Below are positions 14,081 to 20,380 of a stretch of 20,380 bases of DNA, one piece after another. The stretch comes from DASUME01 sp041179425. Its GTDB lineage: Bacteria > Myxococcota_A > Polyangia > Polyangiales > DASUME01. The notes under the pieces were generated by a model. That model did not search any database. It was not told where the DNA came from and saw nothing but the letters and a program-made list of their open reading frames with translations. The first letter of the stretch is position 1. Every line of letters starts with the position of its first letter. Both the position numbers and the translations under genes were made by a program. The DNA is taken from contig JBEGTL010000079.1 of the NCBI GenBank assembly GCA_041179425.1, positions 1 through 20,380 on the forward strand. Reading direction: 5' to 3'.

Positions 14081-15315
14081 GTAGAGTGTCGTCGTTGGTG
14101 CTGGCAGGACTGTTGGCGAGTGCAGGTTTCGCGTGCCGTAAAGCAGAGCCCGCCGCGCCCGCGCCGGGCGAGGCCGAGCAGAAGGCAGCGGAGGCACCCG
14201 CCGCCGCGCCCGCGAAAGAGATCGTGCTCGGGCAGATCATGCCGTACAGCGGTCCGGCGTCGGCCTACGGCACCATCGGCAAGCTACACCAGGCCTACTT
14301 CGCCAAGCTCAACAAGGCTGGCGGCGTCAACGGCCGAACCATCAAGCTGATCAGCCTGGACGACAGCTACAGCCCGCCCAAGGCGGTCGAGCAGGTGCGC
14401 AAGCTCGTCGAGCAAGAGCACGTCGTCGGCGTCTTCAACGCAGTCGGCACGCCGTCCAACTCCGCCATCCAGAAGTACCTGAACGACAAAAAGGTCGCGC
14501 AGCTCTTCGTCTCCAGCGGTGCCACCAAGTGGGCCGACCCCACGCACTTCCCGTACACCATCGGCTTCAACCCGAGCTACCGCATCGAGGGCAAGACGTA
14601 CGCCCAAGATCTGCTCAAGAAGAACCCCAAGGCCAAGGTCGCGGTCCTCTTCCAGAACGACGACTTCGGTAAGGACGTGCTGGCGGGCTTCAAAGAGGGC
14701 CTCGGCGACAGCAAGGCCAAGATTGTGGCGGAGGCCAGCTACGAGGCCACCGACCCCACCATCGACTCGCAGATGGTCACGCTCAAGGGCAGCAAGGCCG
14801 ACACCTTCCTCAACATCGCGACGCCCAAGTTCGCGGCGCAGGCGATCCGCAAGGTGGCCGACCTGAAGTGGAAGCCCGCACAATACTTGGCCAACGTCAG
14901 CGCCTCGGTGGGCAGCGTTCTCACGCCCGCCGGTCTCGACAAGTCCAAGGGCATCATCACGATCATCTACTTGAAGGACACCACCGACAAGCAGTGGGAC
15001 AACGATCCCGCGGTGAATGAGTTCCGCGAGTTCATGAAGACCGACTTCCCCGAGGGGAAGATCACCGACGGCATCAACATCTACGCCTACGCCACGGCGG
15101 AGACGTTGGTGCACGTGCTCAAGGCCTGCGGCGACGACCTGAGTGCCGAGAACCTGATCAAGCAGGCCGCCTCGCTCAAGGACTACGCGCCCGGCCTCTT
15201 CCTCACCGGCGTCAAGCTCAACACCTCGCCCACCGACTTCGAGACGTTCGACCAGCTGCAGCTCGCGCAGTTCGACGGCACGACCTGGGTCGCCAACAAC
15301 GCGCCCAGCAAGTGA
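14077..15315 (+). CDS. livK: Branched-chain amino acid ABC transporter substrate-binding lipoprotein LivK
   Basis: 412 residues from ATG 14077-14079, with an excellent ribosome site (GGAGGGG, five bases upstream). The signal MSRVSSLVLAGLLASAGFAC points to lipidation at Cys20, although Phe at the -2 position is unusual for a lipobox. A 27-residue Ala/Pro/Glu linker follows, then a type I periplasmic binding fold (Peripla_BP_6): IVLGQIMPYSGPASAYG (49-65), GGVNGRTIKLISLDDSY, GVFNAVGTPSN and KVAVLFQNDDFGKD. It captures the amino acid (or a related small amide or carboxylate) and delivers it to LivHM. Many proteobacterial LivK proteins are soluble; this one appears to be tethered. The substrate cannot be fixed from sequence. 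No clear terminator follows. Confidence 0.94.
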   Translation: MSRVSSLVLAGLLASAGFACRKAEPAAPAPGEAEQKAAEAPAAAPAKEIVLGQIMPYSGPASAYGTIGKLHQAYFAKLNKAGGVNGRTIKLISLDDSYSPPKAVEQVRKLVEQEHVVGVFNAVGTPSNSAIQKYLNDKKVAQLFVSSGATKWADPTHFPYTIGFNPSYRIEGKTYAQDLLKKNPKAKVAVLFQNDDFGKDVLAGFKEGLGDSKAKIVAEASYEATDPTIDSQMVTLKGSKADTFLNIATPKFAAQAIRKVADLKWKPAQYLANVSASVGSVLTPAGLDKSKGIITIIYLKDTTDKQWDNDPAVNEFREFMKTDFPEGKITDGINIYAYATAETLVHVLKACGDDLSAENLIKQAASLKDYAPGLFLTGVKLNTSPTDFETFDQLQLAQFDGTTWVANNAPSK

Positions 15316-15735
15316 TCTCGCAGGTCGCGCGCAGAAGCTGACGGTCCTCGTTCACGCGACGCCGTAGCTGCCGCCGACCCACAGTTTGCACCACGACGAG
15401 CACGTCTCCGACGCGGTCGTCGTTTCGCGTTTTAGGCTCGGTGTCGAACTTGAAGCGCGTTCGCGTTTTCCGCACTGGCCCGTAAGCGAGCACACGTTGT
15501 TGCCGACTGGCTCCTCGGAGCCGTGTCATGAGTAGGTCAGCCGCCTGACCCCCCACGCAGCCGCGGCTTGCAAGCTGGCCGATTTTCCCGGAGATTTGGC
15601 CGACCTCGTGTGCGAGGCGAGGTCACCGAGAGCAGCCGTCCGGCTCTGCGGCGGAAGGTCTGCTTGACCTTCGTTTCGTCACGTGTAGCATCGCGAATGA
15701 ATCGCATGATCAGATTTATGTAGGAGAGCGGCTCC
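15316..15735. other. 420-base region without a supported gene
   Basis: Between livK and exbB no frame has both a ribosome site and a recognisable product. A minus-strand stretch at about 15335-15480 (reading RFKFDTEPKTRNDDRVGDVL) looks mildly protein-like, but the frame runs into antisense livK sequence and has no good start. The last 75 bases are more AT-rich and hold the probable exbB promoter. Confidence 0.5.
15664..15691 (+). promoter_or_regulatory. Candidate sigma70-type promoter for exbB-exbD-tonB
   Basis: TTGACC (15664-15669, five of six consensus bases) and TAGCAT (15686-15691, four of six) are separated by 16 bases. Transcription would begin near 15698, about 38 bases ahead of the exbB ATG. 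An AGGAG ribosome site (15722-15726) lies nine bases before that ATG. It sits in the only locally AT-rich patch of the intergenic region. Confidence 0.4.
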
Positions 15736-16485
15736 ATGAGCACCGTCGAGGCCATCAAGAATTTTTTCCTTCATACGGGCGCGGCGTGGGTGCTGTGGCT
15801 TCTCTTTGCTTTGTCTTTCATCAGCATCGCAGTCGTGATCGAGCGCGTGATCGTGTTCCGCACCAAAGGCACCGACCTCAAGCGCCTCGCCGACAAGCTC
15901 GACGCGCACTTGGCCAGTGGAGATCTCGACAAGGCGCGCGCCTCGCTGCGCGATGAGCCGTCGTTGTGCGCGCGTGTTGCAGACGCGGGCCTGCGCCTCG
16001 CCGCACGCGGTCCCGCCACCGCGGAGAAGGGCATGCAGAGCGCGATGGCGATCGAACGTTCGCTGCTCGAGGCGCGTCTCGCCTACCTCGGCACGCTGGG
16101 TAACAACGCACCCTTCATCGGCCTGTTCGGGACGGTCATCGGCATCATCCTGGCGTTCAACGAGCTAGGCAAAGCACAGACCGGAGGCAACGGACAGATG
16201 GCTTCGCAAGCGGTCATGGGCTCCATCGCCGAAGCGCTGGTGGCGACGGCCGTGGGCATCGTGGTCGCGCTCCCCGCAGTCGCCTCGTACAACTACTTCC
16301 AGCGCTGGATGTCGACGCTGCTGGCCGACGCCGAGGCGCTCTCCAACTTGGTGCTCGCGTACCTGTGCGCCGCGCCGGAGACGACGAGCAGCCCCGTGAC
16401 CGCGACCAGCAAGCGTGTTGCCGCCGAGTCCAAAGAACGCATCTCGTCCGTACACGAGTCACACGTCCCGCAAGAGGCGCTCTAG
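15736..16485 (+). CDS. exbB: ExbB/TolQ/MotA-family proton channel protein
   Basis: 249 residues from ATG 15736-15738 with AGGAG upstream. Three membrane segments are visible, at about 16-38, 124-143 and 163-186. The family signature spans LGTLGNNAPFIGLFGTVIGI (118-137) and SIAEALVATAVGIVVALPAV (163-182), including the conserved Thr171 that lines the proton path in ExbB/TolQ. With ExbD it forms the inner-membrane motor that converts proton-motive force into work by TonB (or TolA). The neighbouring exbD and tonB favour ExbB over TolQ or an adventurous-motility homologue. The C-terminal 35 residues are hydrophilic and Ser/Thr-rich. The exbD start follows after two bases. Confidence 0.93.
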   Translation: MSTVEAIKNFFLHTGAAWVLWLLFALSFISIAVVIERVIVFRTKGTDLKRLADKLDAHLASGDLDKARASLRDEPSLCARVADAGLRLAARGPATAEKGMQSAMAIERSLLEARLAYLGTLGNNAPFIGLFGTVIGIILAFNELGKAQTGGNGQMASQAVMGSIAEALVATAVGIVVALPAVASYNYFQRWMSTLLADAEALSNLVLAYLCAAPETTSSPVTATSKRVAAESKERISSVHESHVPQEAL

Positions 16486-16487
16486 TC

Positions 16488-16931
16488 ATGGCCGGCTCGC
16501 AGCAGCCGCGCGGCGGCATCATCGAAGGCATCAACGTCACACCGCTGGTGGACATCGTGCTGGTGCTGCTGATCATCTTCATCGTCACGGCGAAGATGGT
16601 GGTGGCGCCTTCGGTGCCGCTCGACCTGCCGCAAGCCAGCCACGGCGAAGAGGTGCAGTCCATCTTCTCCGTCGTCATCGACAAGAGCGGCAAGCTGATG
16701 ATCGATGGCGAGGTCGCCGACGAGACCGCACTCGGCGAGCGCGCCAAAGCCGCCTTGGTCAAAGACAAGGAGCTGCGCGCAGTGATCCAGGCCGATGGCG
16801 ACGTGCCCCACCGTCGTGTCATCGACGTGCTCGACCGACTCAAGACCGCCGGCCTGACCAAGGTCGCATTCGGTACCACGCAGCGCGCGGGCGAAGCGGC
16901 GAGCCCCGCGACGGGTGAGGCGCACGAGTGA
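16488..16931 (+). CDS. exbD: ExbD/TolR-family biopolymer transport protein
   Basis: 147 residues from ATG 16488-16490, two bases after the exbB stop. A short cytoplasmic N-terminus leads into NVTPLVDIVLVLLIIFIV, a single membrane helix whose Asp22 corresponds to the essential protonatable Asp of ExbD/TolR. The periplasmic domain (about 45-132) has the family fold pattern, with FSVVIDKSGKLMIDG and AVIQADGDVPHRRVIDVLD. It is the stator partner of ExbB. Its TGA overlaps the following GTG start (GTGA), indicating coupling to tonB. Confidence 0.93.
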   Translation: MAGSQQPRGGIIEGINVTPLVDIVLVLLIIFIVTAKMVVAPSVPLDLPQASHGEEVQSIFSVVIDKSGKLMIDGEVADETALGERAKAALVKDKELRAVIQADGDVPHRRVIDVLDRLKTAGLTKVAFGTTQRAGEAASPATGEAHE

Positions 16932-17830
16932 AAAACCGCCCCTCCGATCTGTCCGAGCTTCGCCCACGCAGTGTGACCCACGAGCGGTGTCACCACGTCG
17001 TGCTCGGCGCCGTGCAAAAGCCACGTCGCCGCATCGCCTTGTTTGCGGCGGTGTCAGCGCTGGCGCTGCACCTCGGAGGCGTGGCGGTTGCCGTGGCCGT
17101 GAGCGGTCCGCGCACCGACCCACCCAAACGTCATAGCCAGCCGCTGGTGGTCATCGATCACGTCGTCGACCTCACGCCGCCCGCCCCGCCTGTGGTCGAG
17201 CCGCCTCCCCCTCCTCCGCCCGTCGAACAAAAGGCGCCGCCGCCGCGCATCAAACAAAAGGCTCCGCCACCCGACAAGGCGCCTGAGACTCCCGTCGCCC
17301 AGCCCGAGGCACCACCTCCGCCTGCGGACGCGCCGGAGCCTGTCGCTCCGCCCAGCGAGCCGCCACCAGCGGCACAGGCAGGGCAAGTGGTGGCGGCCGA
17401 CAGCAACGCCGCCGCGTCGTTCCACATCGCCACCGGTGCAGGGAGCGGCTACGCAGGCGGCACGACCAGCGCGAGCGGCACCGGCGCCCAGGCCAACCAC
17501 ACCGGCCAGGTCGGCGTCGGCGACGGCAACGGGCTGAGCCATGCGCGGCCGCCCCAACTTCACTCGCGCAACTGGCCGTGCGGCTGGCCGAGCGAGGCCG
17601 AGGATCTCGACATCGACGAGACCTACGTCACCGTGCGCGCCAGCATCGCGGCCAATGGCGAGGTCACCGACGTCGAAGTCATCTCCGATCCCGGCCACGG
17701 CTTCGCAAAGCGCGCGTCGATGTGTGCGCGCTCCCGCGTGAGCTTCGACCCGGCACTCGACGCGGCTGGCAACAAGATCGCAGGCAAGACGCCGCCGCTG
17801 CGCATCAAGTTCGTGCGCGACGAAGAATAG
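16928..17830 (+). CDS. tonB: TonB-like energy transducer
   Basis: 300 residues from GTG 16928-16930, overlapping the exbD stop. A basic 35-residue cytoplasmic N-terminus precedes one membrane helix (about 36-59), which carries His48 where TonB has its functional histidine. A long proline-rich periplasmic spacer (83-150, with EPPPPPPPVEQKAPPP) follows, then a Gly/Ala/Thr linker (165-205) and the C-terminal TonB domain (about 215-297; VTVRASIAANGEVTDVEVI). Two cysteines, Cys218 in NWPCGWP and Cys266 in ASMCARS, bracket the C-terminal domain and could form a disulfide. It transmits ExbBD energy to outer-membrane TonB-dependent receptors; no receptor gene lies in the window, so the cargo is unknown. 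Confidence 0.9.
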   Translation: MKNRPSDLSELRPRSVTHERCHHVVLGAVQKPRRRIALFAAVSALALHLGGVAVAVAVSGPRTDPPKRHSQPLVVIDHVVDLTPPAPPVVEPPPPPPPVEQKAPPPRIKQKAPPPDKAPETPVAQPEAPPPPADAPEPVAPPSEPPPAAQAGQVVAADSNAAASFHIATGAGSGYAGGTTSASGTGAQANHTGQVGVGDGNGLSHARPPQLHSRNWPCGWPSEAEDLDIDETYVTVRASIAANGEVTDVEVISDPGHGFAKRASMCARSRVSFDPALDAAGNKIAGKTPPLRIKFVRDEE

Positions 17831-17910
17831 GCTACAAGCCGAGCGTGCCCCTTCGCTCGGTGCGCTCTGCTTGGTTCGTTCGTCCCGCGCTCGCTAGGCG
17901 TGGGCCGCTC

Positions 17911-19110
17911 GTGCCGCGCAGCACGCTGTCGTTCCTGCTCGCGCTCGGTCTTTCTACCGGCTGCGCGCGGCGAGAGCCGGTCCAAAAGCCGCCACGGCAC
18001 GAGCCTGACGCAGGCCACAGCGAGTCCGCAGCACGCACCGCGCCGGTCGATTCTGCCGTCGACGCCCTGCCCAGTGAGCGAGTCGCCGACGCGGGCGTCC
18101 CCCTCCCCGCACTGCACAAGGCGCAGCGCAAGCTGATGGGCACCATCTGGTCGGTCACCATCGCCGGCGGCGACGCCGATGCCGCGCACGCAGCTGCCGA
18201 GCGCGCACTGTCCGAGGTCGACCGTCTCGAGACGCTGCTCAGCGAGTGGCTGCCCGACAGCGACATCTCACGGGTCAACCACGCAGCAGGCGTCGCGCCA
18301 GTGGCCGTCGGGCCCGAGCTCCTCGAGTGCGTGCGCGTGAGCCTCGATGTCGCGCGCTGGAGTCAGGGTGCATTCGACATCTCGTGGGCGGGGCTGCGTG
18401 GGCTGTGGGACTTTGGTCCCGACTCCGCGCACGTGCCGCCCAGCCCGGCTGAACTGAAAGCCAAGCTGCCGCTCTGGAACTACCGCAACATCGTGCTCGA
18501 CGCCGCGCACGGCACCGTCTTCCTCAAGAAGCGCGGCATGCAGATCGGCCTGGGCGGCGTAGCCAAGGGCTACGCACTCGATGCGGCAGGCGCCCTGCTG
18601 CAACAGGCAGGGTTCCCCAACTTCCTGATCTACGCGGGGGGCCAAGTGTTGGTGCACGGCAAGAAGGGCGACAGGTCGTGGCGCGTCGGCATCCAACACC
18701 CACGCGAACCGCGTCACTTCGCCTTCGTCGAGATCGAAGATGGCTCACTCGCCACCAGCGGCGACTACGAGCACACCTGGGTCCACGAGGGCCGCACGTA
18801 CCACCACATCCTCGACCCCAAGACCGGCTATCCCAGCACGCGCACCAGCTCGGTCACGCTGATCGCGAGCACCGGCCTGTGGGCTGACGCCATCGACACG
18901 GCGGTGTTCATCATGGGCCCCGAGCGCGGGCTCAAGGCCCTGCGCGCGGCGCCGGGAGGCCCCTTCGAGGCGGCCGTGGTGGACCCGCGCATGCACCTCC
19001 ACCTGTCCGACAACATGCGCGCGCGTCTGGTGATGACCGCCGACATCGAGCCCGACGGGCTGATCGGCCGCCCGATTGCGCCCCAAGATCGACCGCAGCC
19101 GGCGCACTGA
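17911..19110 (+). CDS. apbE: ApbE-family FAD:protein FMN transferase, lipoprotein
   Basis: 399 residues from GTG 17911-17913. The start is chosen because it gives a compact lipoprotein signal MPRSTLSFLLALGLSTGC, lipidated at Cys18. GTG at 17845 would add 22 basic residues in front. A disordered linker (19-70) follows, then the catalytic domain: KLMGTIWSVTI (74-84), GLGGVAKGYALD (213-224), YAGGQVLVHG, LATSGDYE (280-287), HHILDPKTGYP (298-308) and ADAIDTAVF (325-333), whose Asp residues bind Mg. ApbE uses FAD to attach FMN to Thr/Ser of exported or membrane proteins such as Na+-NQR and Rnf subunits. It is 80 bases downstream of tonB and may be in the same transcript. No flavin-accepting partner is visible in the window. 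Confidence 0.93.
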   Translation: MPRSTLSFLLALGLSTGCARREPVQKPPRHEPDAGHSESAARTAPVDSAVDALPSERVADAGVPLPALHKAQRKLMGTIWSVTIAGGDADAAHAAAERALSEVDRLETLLSEWLPDSDISRVNHAAGVAPVAVGPELLECVRVSLDVARWSQGAFDISWAGLRGLWDFGPDSAHVPPSPAELKAKLPLWNYRNIVLDAAHGTVFLKKRGMQIGLGGVAKGYALDAAGALLQQAGFPNFLIYAGGQVLVHGKKGDRSWRVGIQHPREPRHFAFVEIEDGSLATSGDYEHTWVHEGRTYHHILDPKTGYPSTRTSSVTLIASTGLWADAIDTAVFIMGPERGLKALRAAPGGPFEAAVVDPRMHLHLSDNMRARLVMTADIEPDGLIGRPIAPQDRPQPAH

Positions 19111-19155
19111 ACAGCGCTGGGTCTCTGCGCTCCGCGCTGCTAACCTCCGAACCGG

Positions 19156-20121
19156 ATGTTCCGAATCATCGAGAGCCAACCCGGAAAGCCCCTGAGTGTT
19201 CGCGAATCGTGCGAGATCTCCGGGCCTCCCGAGGCAGGCTCCACGTGCTGGATCGACCTCACCGCGCCCACCGACGCCGACCTCGCGCTGCTGGGCAAGA
19301 CGTTTGGCTTCCACCCGCTGGCGCTCGAAGACTGCGCACACGCCGACCAGCGCCCCAAGGCCGAAGAGTACGGCGAGTACCTGTTCATCGTGAACCAGGG
19401 CTTCGAGTGCCCCAACGCCGTGCTCAACGACATGCGCTGGTTCGAGCTGCACGTGTTCTTGGGCAAGAACTACCTCGTCAGCGTGCACGACAACCCCATC
19501 CCCGCCGTCGAGCAGCTGTGGAAGCGTGTCACCGGCGACGCTGCGCTCATGAAGAAGGGCGTCGACTTTTTGTACTACCTGATCTGCGATCGCATGGTCG
19601 ACGACAACTTCCCGATCATCGACTACATCGCCGACGAGCTCGAGCAGATCGAAGATCAGGTGCTGGAGAACGCAGAGAAGAGCACGCTCAACCGCATCTT
19701 CGCGCTCAAGGGTCAGCTGGTGCTCATGCGCAAGATCCTCTCGCCACAGCGCGACGTGATGGCTGGTCTCTCGCGGCGCGGCGACGAAGAACGCATCAGC
19801 CAGCGAACGGCGTTCTACTTTCGCGACGTGCACGATCACCTGGCGCGCATCGTCGAGTCCATCGAAGGCAACCGCGACTTGCTCGGCAACGCGCTCGAAG
19901 CGTACATGTCCGCGCAGAGCCAGCGCACCAACGAGATCATGAAGGCGCTCGCCATCCTGAGCGCCGTGTTCATGCCGCTGACGTTCATCACCGGCTTCTT
20001 TGGCCAGAACTTCGAGCACCTGCCATTCGCCTCCGACGCGCTCATGTACACCATGATCGTGTCGTGCTTCTTGCTACCGGGCGTGCTGCTCTACTGGTTC
20101 AAGAAGCGTCACTGGTATTGA
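19156..20121 (+). CDS. corA: CorA-family divalent metal ion transporter with GQN motif
   Basis: 321 residues from ATG 19156-19158 (weak ribosome site). The alpha/beta cytoplasmic domain (1-130; WIDLTAPTDADLALLGKTF, HPLALEDC) and the long stalk helix (about 140-265, with QIEDQVLENAEKSTLNRIF) match CorA. There are two membrane helices, about 264-281 and 293-314, and a basic C-terminus KKRHWY. The pore-mouth motif at the end of the first helix is FGQNF (282-286), where CorA normally has YGMNF. Asn285 is kept; Met is replaced by Gln. The fold is sure, but the ion (Mg2+, Co2+, Ni2+ or Zn2+) and the direction are not. It lies 45 bases after apbE, and its TGA is 3 bases from the stop of the opposing gene. 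Confidence 0.92.
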   Translation: MFRIIESQPGKPLSVRESCEISGPPEAGSTCWIDLTAPTDADLALLGKTFGFHPLALEDCAHADQRPKAEEYGEYLFIVNQGFECPNAVLNDMRWFELHVFLGKNYLVSVHDNPIPAVEQLWKRVTGDAALMKKGVDFLYYLICDRMVDDNFPIIDYIADELEQIEDQVLENAEKSTLNRIFALKGQLVLMRKILSPQRDVMAGLSRRGDEERISQRTAFYFRDVHDHLARIVESIEGNRDLLGNALEAYMSAQSQRTNEIMKALAILSAVFMPLTFITGFFGQNFEHLPFASDALMYTMIVSCFLLPGVLLYWFKKRHWY

Positions 20122-20124
20122 CGC

Positions 20125-20380
20125 TCAAGGTACTGCGGGCTGCACAGGCTCGGTGGGCCACGGGTTTTTGTACTTGGGGTTCGTGATGAACTCTTGGTCG
20201 GTCAGACTCTGCAAGAACGCGATCACGTCGGCGCGCTCTTGATCGCTGAGCGTGAAGCCGATCAGCAGCGGGTCGGTGCGAAAGCTCTTCGCGCGGCCAC
20301 CCTTGGCGTAGTGATCGAGCACGTCACTCAACGTGGCGATGCTGCCGTCGTGCATGTACGGCGCCGTCAGCGCGACGTTG
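20125..20380 (-). CDS. Di-haem cytochrome c peroxidase/MauG-like protein, C-terminal part only
   Basis: About 84 C-terminal residues are present; the gene continues past the window edge. The segment NVALTAPYMHDGSIATLSDV is the conserved C-terminal region of bacterial cytochrome c peroxidase/MauG proteins, with the Met of YMHDG as distal haem ligand. LDHYAKGGRA, FTLSDQERADVIAFLQSLTD and the closing ITNPKYKNPWP are also typical. The haem-binding CxxCH motifs would lie upstream, outside the window. It is probably periplasmic. TGA is at 20125-20127, convergent with corA across a 3-base gap and with no visible terminator. Confidence 0.9.
   Translation of the reverse strand, partial: NVALTAPYMHDGSIATLSDVLDHYAKGGRAKSFRTDPLLIGFTLSDQERADVIAFLQSLTDQEFITNPKYKNPWPTEPVQPAVP

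Noticed and set aside
15218..15556. Small minus-strand gene downstream of livK
   Set aside because: A central stretch looks mildly protein-like, but the frame overlaps about 98 bases of livK antisense, lacks a ribosome site and ends in Arg/Cys-rich shadow sequence.
15698..15712. Possible Fur box just downstream of the exbB -10 (TGAATCGCATGATCA)
   Set aside because: Its right half fits the 7-1-7 Fur consensus well (six of seven), but the left half fits only three of seven and the two halves are barely palindromic. The position and the nearby Fur gene make it tempting, but the match is too weak to call without binding data.

Overview
The window is GC-rich bacterial DNA with densely packed genes and reads most like a member of the Myxococcota (Polyangia-type, formerly Deltaproteobacteria). 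This is an inference from several traits: a secreted protein with a MYXO-CTERM-like tail, a lipoprotein whose mature part is rich in Asp, Ala and Gly, proline-rich TonB and ABC proteins, and adjacent lhr and nei genes. Most genes are ordinary chromosomal functions. No CRISPR array, prophage, insertion sequence, rRNA or tRNA was found.

Layout. 1-936 (+) is the 3' part of a gene for a secreted haem-binding protein. A strong bidirectional terminator separates it from malate dehydrogenase (mdh, -). Upstream of mdh lies a short, probably frameshifted lipoprotein gene (-), divergent from a Fur-family regulator (+). A secreted protein with a MYXO-CTERM-like tail (+) follows. It converges, across a 60-base two-level inverted repeat, on a two-gene minus-strand unit: nei (Fpg/Nei DNA glycosylase) and then lhr (giant Lhr helicase). 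These two are joined by a TTGA start/stop overlap and form a plausible DNA-repair pair.

9978-15315 (+) is a complete branched-chain/hydrophobic amino acid ABC importer operon in the order livG-livF-livH-livM-livK. Three of its four junctions overlap by 1 or 4 bases. The most unusual object in the window is LivF: an ordinary 235-residue ATPase preceded by about 209 residues of Pro/Ala-rich low-complexity sequence. That extension is encoded partly by polyproline repeats and partly by a 24-base tandem array with four identical copies. After a 420-base non-coding stretch, 15736-20121 (+) carries exbB-exbD-tonB (energy transduction to the outer membrane), an ApbE-type flavin transferase lipoprotein, and a CorA-family metal transporter with GQN in place of the usual GMN motif. 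The window ends in the C-terminus of a di-haem cytochrome c peroxidase/MauG-like gene (-), whose stop lies 3 bases from the corA stop.

I see no clear undescribed multi-gene system. The best leads are the repeat-built LivF extension, the CX3CH haem motif, the symmetric inverted repeat at 4341-4400, the probable reading-frame break in the small lipoprotein, and the variant CorA filter.
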